Shown one piece after another: positions 44,861 to 53,482 of a stretch of 64,000 bases of DNA. Numbering within the stretch: position 1 is the stretch's first letter; every line of letters begins with the position of its first letter. The notes under the pieces were generated by a model that worked only from the letters and a program-made list of their open reading frames with translations, was not told where the DNA came from and ran no database searches. The stretch is from CAXBDP01 sp963974465. Lineage in GTDB: Bacteria > Bacteroidota > Bacteroidia > Cytophagales > Cyclobacteriaceae. The stretch lies in NCBI GenBank assembly GCA_049340005.1, contig JBMPIY010000003.1. The stretch is one strand, 5' to 3'. Both the position numbers and the translations under genes were made by a program.

Positions 44861-46954
44861 CTAGCTTACTCGACTCCAATTCACTTCTGAATTTTTTTGT
44901 CTTTCTATTTGATCAAATATTCCTCTGTGTTGGGGCAATTCTAGTTGCGGGTCATTTTGAAGCACTTCTATTGCAGTGGCTCTAGCTTCTTGCAGTATTT
45001 TACCATCCTTAGACAAATCGGCAACGAGAAGGTCAAGTATTCCACTCTGCTGTGTTCCTTGTATATCGCCAGGGCCACGAAGCTCCAAATCCTTCTCAGC
45101 AATCTCAAATCCATTATTAGTTCTTACCATTGTTTCGAGCCTTACTTTTGCCTCCTTGCTCAACTTTACACTTGACATCAATATGCAGTAAGATTGTGAA
45201 GCTCCTCTACCAACTCTACCTCTAAGCTGATGCAACTGAGCCAAGCCAAATCGCTCTGCATTTTCTATTACCATCACCGAGGCATTGGGCACATTTACAC
45301 CTACTTCAATCACGGTTGTCGCCACCATAATTTTGGTTTCTCCACGAACAAATCTATCCATCTCAAAATCCTTATCCTCTGGTCGCATTCGACCATGCAA
45401 AATGCCCACAGGCACTCCTGGAAATGCTCTCTCTACTGACTCAAATCCATCCATTAGATCTTTCAAATCCAATTTCTCTGATTCCTCGATAAGAGGATAT
45501 ACAATGTAAATCTGTCTACCTTCATTTATTTGCTGGCGAATAAATCCAAAGACATTAAGTCGATGACTGTCGAATCTATGGCTAGTAATAATGGGCTTAC
45601 GGCCTTTGGGCAATTCGTCAATAACAGAAACTTCCAAATCTCCATAAAGCGTCATTGCTAAAGTGCGTGGAATAGGTGTGGCGGTCATTACCAGAATGTG
45701 AGGTGGAGTGCTTTTGTTTTTCTCCCAAAGTCGAGCCCTTTGTGCCACGCCAAATCTATGCTGCTCGTCAATTACGGCAATTCCCATTTTATTGAAGACA
45801 ACTTTCTCTTCAATTATAGCGTGTGTACCAACCAAAATTTGTAGCTCACCACTTTGGAGTTCATCAAATATTTTCCTTCTGTTTTTGCCTTTCACTGAGC
45901 CTGTAAGCAAAGCGATTTTTACACCAATCAAATCTGCAAATTCACTTAAACCAATATAATGTTGATTGGCCAATATTTCTGTTGGCGCCATCAGACAGGC
46001 TTGGGTCCCATTGCTTATTGCAATAAGCATAGACAGAAATGCTACAATCGTTTTTCCGCTACCAACATCTCCTTGCAAGAGCCTATTCATTTGCTCACCA
46101 CTTTTCATATCGGAGTGGATTTCCCTCACCACCCGCTTTTGAGCTTCTGTAAGCTCAAAAGGAAGATGATCTTGATAAAAATTTTTGAGCAAGCTTACAT
46201 CCAAAAATACTTGTCCTTTCAATTTCTCCAGCCTACCCAACTTCATTTTCAATATTCTTAGCTGTATGTAAAACAGCTCTTCGAATACCAGTCTAGCCTT
46301 GGCCTTTTGCAGCATTTCGGCTGAAGATGGAAAATGATAATGACGGATTGCCCTTGCTTTTTCGATAAGCCTATATTTCTCTGTGATATACTCAGGCAGC
46401 GTTTCTCTAATTTGTGGGAGGGCGACTCGCAGCAAGTCCTTAATGATTTTAGAAAGTGCTCGGCTATCTAGAAACCTGCTTTTTAGCTTTTCGGTGGTTG
46501 AGTATACTGGTTGCAAATAGGCTTGTTTTTGATTGTTTTCTGTAAGCAATTCCATTTCAGGATGCGCAATACTATAGTTCGATCCATATTTTGCAGGCTT
46601 GCCAAAAACAATGTAAGCAGCACCGGGTTTTACCACCCGCAATATAGCTTGCTGCCCTTTGAACCAGACCAATTCAAGACTACCTGTTCCATCTTGAAAA
46701 ATAGCTGTCAACCGCTTTTTCTTTCCTTCTCCTTGCCAGCCAATCGCAAATATTTTTCCTTTAATTTGCACAAAAGGCATGTGCTCATTTATTTCAGAAA
46801 TTGTATAAAATTTGGTGCGATCCTCATGTCTAAATGGGTAATGTTGTATAAGGTCACCGCAAGTAAAAATGGAAAGTTCCTTATTAATTAAGGCTGCTTT
46901 TTGAGGCCCAACTCCCTTCAGATATTCAATTTTGGTATCGAAAAACCCAGCCAT
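44861..46954 (-). CDS. recG: ATP-dependent DNA helicase RecG
   Basis: This 697-aa helicase remodels stalled forks and Holliday junctions. It has an N-terminal wedge/OB domain (about 60-150), Walker A in LLQGDVGSGKTIVAFLSM, the DExx box as VIDEQHRFGVAQRARL, MTATPIPRTLAMTLYGD and motif VI LHQLRGRVGRGASQS. Length and motifs are standard. Its ATG overlaps the stop of gldD by 1 nt. Confidence 0.97.
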   Translation of the reverse strand: MAGFFDTKIEYLKGVGPQKAALINKELSIFTCGDLIQHYPFRHEDRTKFYTISEINEHMPFVQIKGKIFAIGWQGEGKKKRLTAIFQDGTGSLELVWFKGQQAILRVVKPGAAYIVFGKPAKYGSNYSIAHPEMELLTENNQKQAYLQPVYSTTEKLKSRFLDSRALSKIIKDLLRVALPQIRETLPEYITEKYRLIEKARAIRHYHFPSSAEMLQKAKARLVFEELFYIQLRILKMKLGRLEKLKGQVFLDVSLLKNFYQDHLPFELTEAQKRVVREIHSDMKSGEQMNRLLQGDVGSGKTIVAFLSMLIAISNGTQACLMAPTEILANQHYIGLSEFADLIGVKIALLTGSVKGKNRRKIFDELQSGELQILVGTHAIIEEKVVFNKMGIAVIDEQHRFGVAQRARLWEKNKSTPPHILVMTATPIPRTLAMTLYGDLEVSVIDELPKGRKPIITSHRFDSHRLNVFGFIRQQINEGRQIYIVYPLIEESEKLDLKDLMDGFESVERAFPGVPVGILHGRMRPEDKDFEMDRFVRGETKIMVATTVIEVGVNVPNASVMVIENAERFGLAQLHQLRGRVGRGASQSYCILMSSVKLSKEAKVRLETMVRTNNGFEIAEKDLELRGPGDIQGTQQSGILDLLVADLSKDGKILQEARATAIEVLQNDPQLELPQHRGIFDQIERQKNSEVNWSRVS

Positions 46955-47583
46955 TACTCATTTTTCCACTCAAGGGTATTAAGCATATGAATCATATCTT
47001 GCTTCAGATAATCGATAACAGGTGCAAGTGAATCGTTTTTGGTAGCAGTGTTGAAATACAAAGCTGCTCGCAAAAAATGACTGCTCGAATCTGTAGAAAA
47101 AAACTGAAAGGGTGTTGGTACTTCTCCACTAAGTTCAGCTATTACTCCAGTCTTATTATTAGGTGTTAGCACAATCGATTCCTCAATTGCATAGGCTCTT
47201 ACTTGATGTTTGGAGGTCAAATTAAATGCATCAGTCAGATATTCCTCCAGCTCTTTCTGTCTGTTGAATAAAGGCTTATAAGTGACTTGGATACTTGCAT
47301 CAAAATCAGGATAATCGATATCGAGCCAATATTTTTCTGATAAATAACCCGTATCAGGTTTTACAATTGCCAGGGTATTTACTTCGAATCGATATGGCAG
47401 ACTATCGCCTATACTTTGATAAGTAAAATGCGGGAGGATTATTTTATTGTAGCCATAAGGCTTTGGCAAATAGGGAGTATCACACGCTGAGATTAGACAA
47501 ATAAAAATTATTCCAAGTGGCAGTATTTGCTTTGGGATTACTTTAATCTGTGAAATCAGAACTTGACTTGGTACTTTCTGCAT
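46954..47583 (-). CDS. gldD: Gliding motility lipoprotein GldD
   Basis: This 209-aa protein has a lipobox in FICLISACDTPYLPKP and the GldD pattern YLPKPYGYNKIILP, YRFEVNTLAIVKPD, YWLDIDYPDFDASIQVTYKP and SFLRAALYF-like HFLRAALYFNTATKNDS. GldD is essential for gliding and type IX secretion in Flavobacterium johnsoniae, where it lies next to gldE and ssb, as here. The annotated start overlaps gldE by 41 nt; a slightly later start is possible. An octamer lies at 47430. Confidence 0.93.
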   Translation of the reverse strand: MQKVPSQVLISQIKVIPKQILPLGIIFICLISACDTPYLPKPYGYNKIILPHFTYQSIGDSLPYRFEVNTLAIVKPDTGYLSEKYWLDIDYPDFDASIQVTYKPLFNRQKELEEYLTDAFNLTSKHQVRAYAIEESIVLTPNNKTGVIAELSGEVPTPFQFFSTDSSSHFLRAALYFNTATKNDSLAPVIDYLKQDMIHMLNTLEWKNE

Positions 47584-48892
47584 TGATAAAAACTCTAACC
47601 CTTTTTATTCTCTTATTATCAACTGCAATAACGGTAAAAATAAACTTGCCGTATTGAATTTTCTCACCTGCTCGTGGAATTTTGGCCAATAGTTCAAGTA
47701 ATAAGCCACCAAGCGATTCGCTATCACCCTTCACTTCTTCGAATATTTCTGGGTCTTCATCTATGACTTTACAGAAGTCGTTGAGCGAAACTTTTCCTTC
47801 AAAAATAAACGTATTTACATCAAGCTTTTGATGGACAATCTGCTCATCATCAAACTCATCGTTGATTTCACCAACAATTTCTTCAATAATATCCTCAAGT
47901 GTGATAAGGCCTTGGATTCCTCCGTATTCATCTACCACTAGCGCCATATGTACGCGCTTTTGCTGAAAATCGCCTAAGAGGGTTTCTACTCTTTTATTTT
48001 CGGGTACAAAGAATGAAGGTCTGAGCATTTCTTGCCATTGAAAGTGTTCATCCTTATCGATATGTGGCAAAAAATCTTTGATGTATAAAATGCCTTCGAT
48101 TTTATCAATGGTCTCCTTGTAAACGGGTACCCGACTAAATCCAGTCTTATTGATCTTGTCCATCAACTCATGGAAATCCAGTTCATAATCGAAAGCAGTA
48201 ATATCCATCCGAGATGTCATTATTTGCTTTACTGTGAGGGATCCAAAATTTACAATTCCTTTGAGAATTTCCTTTTCTTCTTTGGTGGAGCTACCAGAGT
48301 CGGTGAGCTCCAAGGCATGAGTTAGTTCATCTACCGAAATATCATAACCCTTTGTTTCCACCCGCTTTTCTATCATGTCTCCCATGGAAATAAGGAACCA
48401 TGATAATGGCCTAAAAATGAAATTTGCAACATTTAAAAAAGGAGCAGTAAAAACTGCAAACTGCATTTTATTTTGATTTGCATATATTTTTGGTGTTACC
48501 TCGCCGAAAAAAACGATAGCAAAAGTGATAACTGCTGTAAGAATGGCTACCACAGTACCCTCTGCAGTTTCTAGTCCATAAAGCTTCCAAGTGAAAAAAG
48601 TGGAAATGGTGACAATAGCAACATTTACCAGATTATTAAGAATAAGTATTGTTGCCAATAGCAATTTGGGTCTGCTTAGTAGACGTGGAATTCTTCCTTT
48701 TCCATTTGATGGATTGGCTTGGCAATATTTGATTTCTTCTTGGCTAAGTGCGAAGAAGGCAACTTCAGAGCCTGAAATCAATGCGGATAGTGCTAGCAAA
48801 AACACTAACACTATCACATTGAATAGTATGAATGTTGTTGTAGGCTCTTGTATAACCTGTAATAATAGAAAACTCGAATCGGGGTCTTCCAA
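47543..48892 (-). CDS. gldE: Gliding motility-associated protein GldE (CNNM/CBS domain)
   Basis: This 449-aa membrane protein has a DUF21/CNNM domain with about four hydrophobic segments (LFNVIVLVFLLALSALISGSE, LLLATILILNNLVNVAIVTI, TAVITFAIVFFGEVTPKIYA), then two CBS domains (VKQIMTSRMDITAFDYE, MALVVDEYGGIQGLITLEDI) and a C-terminal CorC/HlyC domain. The CBS/CorC architecture is shared with magnesium transporters, but the gldE-gldD order with ssb upstream marks it as GldE. It starts at TTG (MEDPDSSF); no better ATG is available. Confidence 0.92.
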   Translation of the reverse strand: MEDPDSSFLLLQVIQEPTTTFILFNVIVLVFLLALSALISGSEVAFFALSQEEIKYCQANPSNGKGRIPRLLSRPKLLLATILILNNLVNVAIVTISTFFTWKLYGLETAEGTVVAILTAVITFAIVFFGEVTPKIYANQNKMQFAVFTAPFLNVANFIFRPLSWFLISMGDMIEKRVETKGYDISVDELTHALELTDSGSSTKEEKEILKGIVNFGSLTVKQIMTSRMDITAFDYELDFHELMDKINKTGFSRVPVYKETIDKIEGILYIKDFLPHIDKDEHFQWQEMLRPSFFVPENKRVETLLGDFQQKRVHMALVVDEYGGIQGLITLEDIIEEIVGEINDEFDDEQIVHQKLDVNTFIFEGKVSLNDFCKVIDEDPEIFEEVKGDSESLGGLLLELLAKIPRAGEKIQYGKFIFTVIAVDNKRIKRVRVFINAESTKSSSDFTD

Positions 48893-48917
48893 AGTATTTT
48901 GTTAATTTTTCTGCAAT

Positions 48918-49298
48918 TTAGAAAGGAAGATCGTCTTCTTCACTATTTGCACCCGAAGGTTGTCCTGAATTTCTTGGAGTTAGCATTTCTAAGGAAGTTA
49001 CACGCACTTTTGTCGTGTATTTATTATTGCCGTCCTTATCCTGCCAAGTGTCTGTTTTCAATTTCCCTTCGATATATACTTTATCTCCTTTTTTCAGGTA
49101 TTGTTCGGCAATTCCGGCCAAACCTTCCCATAGCTCAAGGCGATGCCATTCTGTAGTTTCCTTTTTTTCACCATTGCGGTCTTTATAACGTTCGGTGGTA
49201 GCGATGTTAAAATTTGCAACCTTGGTGCCAGTGTCCAATGTTCTTACTTCTGGGTCTGCTCCCAAATTCCCAATTAGGATTACTTTGTTTACTGCCAT
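48918..49298 (-). CDS. ssb: Single-stranded DNA-binding protein
   Basis: This 126-aa protein is an OB-fold SSB with MAVNKVILIGNLGADPEVR, ATTERYKDRNGEKKETTEWHR, KGDKVYIEGKLKTDTWQDKDG and a short linker ending in the acidic tip DDLPF, which recruits partners. It coats single-stranded DNA during replication and repair. It sits 12 nt after mutY and 25 nt before gldE, the usual order in Bacteroidota. Confidence 0.97.
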   Translation of the reverse strand: MAVNKVILIGNLGADPEVRTLDTGTKVANFNIATTERYKDRNGEKKETTEWHRLELWEGLAGIAEQYLKKGDKVYIEGKLKTDTWQDKDGNNKYTTKVRVTSLEMLTPRNSGQPSGANSEEDDLPF

Positions 49299-49310
49299 GA
49301 TGGTTTAGAT

Positions 49311-50387
49311 TTAAGTTAAAAATTGATTTAAAAAATTTTTGATCAATACAGGTTTTGGCAGAGATTCTATTTCATCTGTTGAAAAGAAGCCTGCATCTCC
49401 TAAAGGTTCCTTTAAAAGAGTTTCTTCATTTTCTATATCAACCAAAAAGAATTTGGCATAAATTACCTGATGTGACAAAACATGCTTTACCTCAGGCATT
49501 TCAGATTTAAATATAATGGAATTTTTAAATAAATCAGAGTTATTAGCATAGTTTTTTAAAGATTCTAAATCCATCCTATTATTTGCCTCTATCATTGGTA
49601 AGTCATATAACCCTTCCCAAATATCTCCCTTAGGTCTTTTATTCATATAAATATGACTCCCCTTCTGCCAAATAAAATAATGAAAATACCTATTTTTTAC
49701 TTTCACTTTGTTTCGTTTCACAGGCAATTCCTTTTGCGCTAAGTTTTCATATGCAAAGCATCCTCCCGCAAAAGGGCATATGCCACAGAGTGGCTGATTA
49801 GGTTTACAATGCAGAGCACCAAACTCCATTATCGCTTGGTTAAAAAGGTCAGGATGTTCAGTTGAAATCAATCTTTTACATATCTCTCTAATCGTAGTTT
49901 GCGTACTATTTTCAGCTATATCATCGTAGATACCGAAAAATCTAGCAATCACCCTCATTACATTTCCATCAACTACAGCTACTGGTTCTTTAAAGGCAAA
50001 GGAAGCAATTGCAGCTGCAGTGTATGGACCAACACCTTTGAGTTTTATTAGCTCTTGATAGTTTTCAGGAAAATTATTCTTCAACTCATGGTGGATATGC
50101 TTTGCGCAGGCATGCAAATTTCTCGCTCTACTGTAATAACCTAATCCTTGCCATAGCCTCAGAACCTCATTTTCATCAGCTGTAGCCAATTTATCTATCG
50201 AGGGAAATTTTTCGACAAAGGCTTCATAGTAAGGCAAGCCTTGAGCAACACGTGTTTGTTGAAGAATAATTTCAGAAAGCCAAATTTTATATGGGTCTTT
50301 TGTGTTTCGCCAAGGTAAATCACGCTTATTTGCTAAATACCAGCCAATAAAAATGTCGGCAAAATCATTTTCTGCGATTTTTTTCAT
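49311..50387 (-). CDS. mutY: A/G-specific adenine glycosylase MutY
   Basis: This 358-aa enzyme removes adenine mispaired with 8-oxoguanine. It has WRNTKDPYKIWLSEIILQQT, the helix-hairpin-helix LIKLKGVGPYTAAAIASFAF with the catalytic Asp in AVVDGNVMRV, and the 4Fe-4S ligands Cys-x6-Cys-x2-Cys-x5-Cys in CKPNQPLCGICPFAGGC. The C-terminal NUDIX-like domain (about 235-355) recognises 8-oxoG. An octamer lies at 49762, within the FeS loop. Confidence 0.97.
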   Translation of the reverse strand: MKKIAENDFADIFIGWYLANKRDLPWRNTKDPYKIWLSEIILQQTRVAQGLPYYEAFVEKFPSIDKLATADENEVLRLWQGLGYYSRARNLHACAKHIHHELKNNFPENYQELIKLKGVGPYTAAAIASFAFKEPVAVVDGNVMRVIARFFGIYDDIAENSTQTTIREICKRLISTEHPDLFNQAIMEFGALHCKPNQPLCGICPFAGGCFAYENLAQKELPVKRNKVKVKNRYFHYFIWQKGSHIYMNKRPKGDIWEGLYDLPMIEANNRMDLESLKNYANNSDLFKNSIIFKSEMPEVKHVLSHQVIYAKFFLVDIENEETLLKEPLGDAGFFSTDEIESLPKPVLIKNFLNQFLT

Positions 50388-50462
50388 GCACGTTTTTAAA
50401 TATATCTAGTGCTTCAAAGCTACATTTTTATCAAATAGTTTTTTAAAAAGCAAGCTTCATTG

Positions 50463-50470
50463 TACCTTTG
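50463..50470 (+). promoter_or_regulatory. TAnnTTTG promoter box of the HU-type gene
   Basis: TACCTTTG matches the Bacteroidota -7 element and lies 56 nt before the GTG start. No convincing -33 TTG is placed 17-23 nt upstream; the sequence there is T-rich. Confidence 0.4.
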
Positions 50471-50526
50471 CCCTCCCAAAATCCTTGGGTTTTAGTTTAT
50501 TAGGAAATTTCAAACGAATAAAAGAA

Positions 50527-50829
50527 GTGACTAAAGCAGAAGTAATCGCAGAAATCGCAGAGAAAACAGGTGTAGACAAATCAGATGTTAGTACTACCGT
50601 AGAAGCATTTTTCTCTGTTGTAAAATCCTCTCTATCAAAAGGTGAAAACATTTATGTTAGAGGATTTGGTAGCTTTGTTAACAAGAAAAGAGCTAAGAAA
50701 ATCGCTAGAAACATCTCCAAAAACACGGCAATTGTAATAGACGAACATTATGTTCCAAGTTTCAAGCCTTCAAAGGTTTTTGTTGAAAAAATCAAAAGCA
50801 GCAAATTGGTAAATTCTAACGGGAAGTAA
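50527..50829 (+). CDS. HU/IHF-type nucleoid protein
   Basis: This is a 100-aa DNA-binding protein starting at GTG (VTKAEVIAEIAEKTGVDKSDV). A longer reading from 50485 adds 14 residues without homology. It has GENIYVRGFGSFVNKKRAKKI, the DNA-intercalating arm RNISKNTAIVIDEHYVPSFKPS and a basic C-terminus. It bends and compacts DNA as a dimer. The variant loop lacks the exact RNP motif of E. coli HU, as is usual for Bacteroidota HU-like proteins at this locus. The TPR gene follows 26 nt later. Confidence 0.92.
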   Translation: MTKAEVIAEIAEKTGVDKSDVSTTVEAFFSVVKSSLSKGENIYVRGFGSFVNKKRAKKIARNISKNTAIVIDEHYVPSFKPSKVFVEKIKSSKLVNSNGK

Positions 50830-50855
50830 TTTTTTCGTCAGACGCTTAAAATCAA

Positions 50856-51692
50856 ATGTCAAAATTTCAGCTAATTCTAATTGTCGCTTCAGTCGTTTTG
50901 GTGGCTATTATTTATAGTTTGCCAAAAGTAGTTGTTGACAACAAAGAAGATGCGGGAGGTAGACAAGCGAATGCTGTTGACCAAGAATTGGACATGGAGG
51001 CAGGTCTTAACATGCCTGCTCACATGTCGGATTTTACTGAAGAGGAAAAAGCAGAAATTGCAAAACTTCGCAATGAAGTTAGCAGTAGTGCTATAGCTTC
51101 AGAGATTAATAATGCTGCAAATCAATTGGCTGTTTTATATCAAAAGTATAGTCGTTTTGATAGTGCAGCTCATTATGCAGGAATCTTGGCTAACAATCAA
51201 CCAACGGATGCAAATATAAAGCAGGCTGCCTTTTTGTATTTCGATGCATACAGCTTTTCTGTAGCACCCGAAAAAGTTAGATCAAATGCCGACAGGGCAT
51301 CAGACTTATTAGGCAAAGTGCTTGAAAAAAATCCAGAGGACTTGGAATCAAAAACTAGACTTGGTCTTATACTCGTTAATTCGCCGCAGCCTATGCAGGG
51401 AATTATGATGGTAAGGGAAGTGTTAGAACAAGAGCCTGAGAATGAATTTGCTCTATTCAATATGGGATTACTTTCTATAGAATCGAGGCAATTTCCAAGG
51501 GCAGTGGAATACTTTGAGCGCTACCAAGCAGTGAATCCGGAAAATGAAGAAGGCCAACTTTATCTGGCAATTAGTTATCTTGAGTCCGGAAACAATGCAA
51601 AAGCCCTGGAAACCTTCAGCAGATTGAGGGAGAGGGTTTCTGACCCAGAAATGATCAGAACAATCGATCAATACACAGAGAGATTAAAATAA
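50856..51692 (+). CDS. TPR-repeat protein, membrane-anchored
   Basis: This 278-aa protein has one N-terminal membrane segment (FQLILIVASVVLVAIIYSL), an acidic linker, and about four tetratricopeptide repeats from about residue 85 (NQLAVLYQKYSRFDSAAHYAG, ESRQFPRAVEYFERYQAVNP, YLESGNNAKALETFSRL). It is likely a periplasmic scaffold. It lies in a conserved Bacteroidota gene order (mutY - HU - TPR - small basic protein - rng). Function unknown. An octamer lies at 50952. Confidence 0.85.
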   Translation: MSKFQLILIVASVVLVAIIYSLPKVVVDNKEDAGGRQANAVDQELDMEAGLNMPAHMSDFTEEEKAEIAKLRNEVSSSAIASEINNAANQLAVLYQKYSRFDSAAHYAGILANNQPTDANIKQAAFLYFDAYSFSVAPEKVRSNADRASDLLGKVLEKNPEDLESKTRLGLILVNSPQPMQGIMMVREVLEQEPENEFALFNMGLLSIESRQFPRAVEYFERYQAVNPENEEGQLYLAISYLESGNNAKALETFSRLRERVSDPEMIRTIDQYTERLK

Positions 51693-51716
51693 TTTTTTAA
51701 CAAAAACATTAATATT

Positions 51717-51806
51717 ATGCCTTGCGGTAAAAAAAGAAAAAGACATAAGATTGCTACTCACAAAAGAAAGAAGCGTCTAAGAAAGAACAGACATAAGAAA
51801 AAATAA
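51717..51806 (+). CDS. 29-aa AURKAIP1/COX24-domain ribosome-associated protein
   Basis: This tiny ORF encodes MPCGKKRKRHKIATHKRK then KRLRKNRHKKK, almost only basic residues. It matches the AURKAIP1/COX24 (DUF1713) domain, the bacterial relative of mitochondrial mS38, which Bacteroidota encode near rng. The extreme composition and exact domain match argue against a chance frame. It is probably a small ribosomal subunit component. A strong terminator follows 17 nt after its stop. Confidence 0.85.
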   Translation: MPCGKKRKRHKIATHKRKKRLRKNRHKKK

Positions 51807-51823
51807 TGCCTGATTTCGGGTAT

Positions 51824-51860
51824 AAAACCGTGCTTTTTCTAAAGGCACGGTTTTACTGTT
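51824..51860 (+). terminator. Intrinsic terminator between the COX24-type gene and rng
   Basis: A 10-bp stem (51824-51833 with 51845-51854) with an 11-nt loop ends in a run of T (TTTTACTGTT). It implies that rng has its own promoter or depends on read-through. Confidence 0.75.
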
Positions 51861-51861
51861 T

Positions 51862-51877
51862 TGCTCCAATTGGAGCA
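51862..51877. promoter_or_regulatory. 16-bp perfect palindrome upstream of rng
   Basis: TGCTCCAATTGGAGCA is a perfect 16-nt palindrome lying 36 nt before the rng start and just after the terminator. It could be an operator, or in RNA a stem-loop in the rng leader. RNase E/G leaders are known targets of autoregulation in other bacteria. Confidence 0.45.
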
Positions 51878-51913
51878 CATATTTTTTCTATGTATCAATA
51901 AACCTTTACGACA

Positions 51914-53482
51914 TTGAGTAGCGAACTAATAATTAATTCCGCTCAAGATGGATGTCGTATAGCCCTTTTAAAAGACAAAAGCTTAATTGAGTATCACTAC
52001 GATAAAGACGAGGATCGTTTTACAGTAGGTGATATTTACCTTGGAACAGTCCGGAAAATAGTACCGGGACTAAATGCTGCCTTTATTGATATTGGATACG
52101 AAAAGGATGCCTTCCTCCATTATCAGGATTTAGGACCGCAGTTTAAGTCTTTGGTAAAATACACCAAATATGTACAAGGAAATAAAGATGCTACAGGCAA
52201 GCTAAATGGTTTCAAGACAGACCAAGACATAGATAAGCTGGGAAAAATTTCCCAAGTTTTATCAAAAGGTATGAGAATACCTGTTCAGGTAGTAAAAGAA
52301 CCCATTTCAACAAAAGGACCACGACTTTCATGTGAGTTATCATTAGCGGGCAGGTACATGGTACTTGTGCCCTTTTCATCTGCTGTAAATATTTCAAAGA
52401 AAATATCGGAGCAGGCAGAAAGAAAAAGATTATCGCGCCTCATTTCATCCATTAAGCCAGAAGGCTTTGGTGTCATAATTAGAACTGTAGCTGAAAAAAA
52501 GGAGGTTGCTTTACTTGATAAAGACCTCAGACAACTACTTGAAAATTGGAACGAAGGTGTCGCTAAATTAAAAAAAGCACAGCCTAAGGATAAAATTATA
52601 GGCGAAATGGGACGTACATCCTCATTGCTGAGAGATGTATTGAACGAATCATTTGATAGTATTACTACAGATGATCAAAAAATTTATGATGAAGTAAAAG
52701 GGTTTATCCACAAAATTGCTCCTGACAAAGAAAAAATTGTCAAGATGTATACTGGAAAGACCAAAATTTTCGAACACCTCGGTGTCGAGAAACAACTCAA
52801 AACACTATTTGGTCAGACGGTAAGTTTGGCGGGAGGTGGGTATCTCATTATAGAACATACCGAAGCTCTCCATGTAATTGACGTCAATAGTGGAAATAAG
52901 TCAAACGCCGAAGCAGATCAGGAAGCAAATGCCTTGGCTATAAATATGCAAGCGGCCAATGAAGTCGCAAGGCAATTACGTCTAAGAGATATCGGCGGTA
53001 TTATCGTTATCGATTTCATTGACATGAAGAAGCCTGAGAATAAGCGTAAGCTCTATGATCAGATGAAATTGGAGATGGAATCAGACAGGTCTAAGTTTAC
53101 CATCCTCCCACTTACTAAGTTTGGGTTGATGCAGATTACTCGCCAAAGAGTAAGGCCTGAAATGAATATTACCACAAAAGAGCTTTGCGCTGCTTGTGGT
53201 GGTACTGGCAAAGTATCGGCAACTTTAGGAATTGCTGATCAACTTGAGCAACATTTAGAATACTTACTTCTCAAGCAAAATGAAAAGTCTGTTTCTGTAA
53301 TTGTTCACCCTTATTTGTATTCATATTTTACCAAAGGTTTTCCTTCAAAAAGAACCCGTTGGTTTTTGAAATACAACAGATGGATACGAATAGTACAAGA
53401 TTCATCGTTAGGCCTATCAGAATACAAATTCATCAACAAGTTTGGTGAAGAAGTTGAAATGCAGCTAGAGTCTGCTGAATAA
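51914..53482 (+). CDS. rng: Ribonuclease E/G (RNase G)
   Basis: This 522-aa endoribonuclease starts at TTG (MSSELIINSAQDGCRIALL); no in-frame ATG gives the conserved N-terminus. It has the S1 domain with DIYLGTVRKIVPGLNAAFIDIG, the catalytic Asp region HVIDVNSGNKS and IVIDFIDMKKPENK, the 5' sensor region, and a zinc-link CAACGGTGKVS. It processes rRNA and starts mRNA decay. The C-terminal degradosome scaffold of RNase E is absent. gldB begins at its final base. An octamer lies at 52829. Confidence 0.96.
   Translation: MSSELIINSAQDGCRIALLKDKSLIEYHYDKDEDRFTVGDIYLGTVRKIVPGLNAAFIDIGYEKDAFLHYQDLGPQFKSLVKYTKYVQGNKDATGKLNGFKTDQDIDKLGKISQVLSKGMRIPVQVVKEPISTKGPRLSCELSLAGRYMVLVPFSSAVNISKKISEQAERKRLSRLISSIKPEGFGVIIRTVAEKKEVALLDKDLRQLLENWNEGVAKLKKAQPKDKIIGEMGRTSSLLRDVLNESFDSITTDDQKIYDEVKGFIHKIAPDKEKIVKMYTGKTKIFEHLGVEKQLKTLFGQTVSLAGGGYLIIEHTEALHVIDVNSGNKSNAEADQEANALAINMQAANEVARQLRLRDIGGIIVIDFIDMKKPENKRKLYDQMKLEMESDRSKFTILPLTKFGLMQITRQRVRPEMNITTKELCAACGGTGKVSATLGIADQLEQHLEYLLLKQNEKSVSVIVHPYLYSYFTKGFPSKRTRWFLKYNRWIRIVQDSSLGLSEYKFINKFGEEVEMQLESAE

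Noticed and set aside
47543..48892. Hemolysin or magnesium/cobalt efflux protein (CorC) naming for gldE
   Set aside because: The domain layout is shared, but ssb-gldE-gldD context and the GldD neighbour make GldE the better name.
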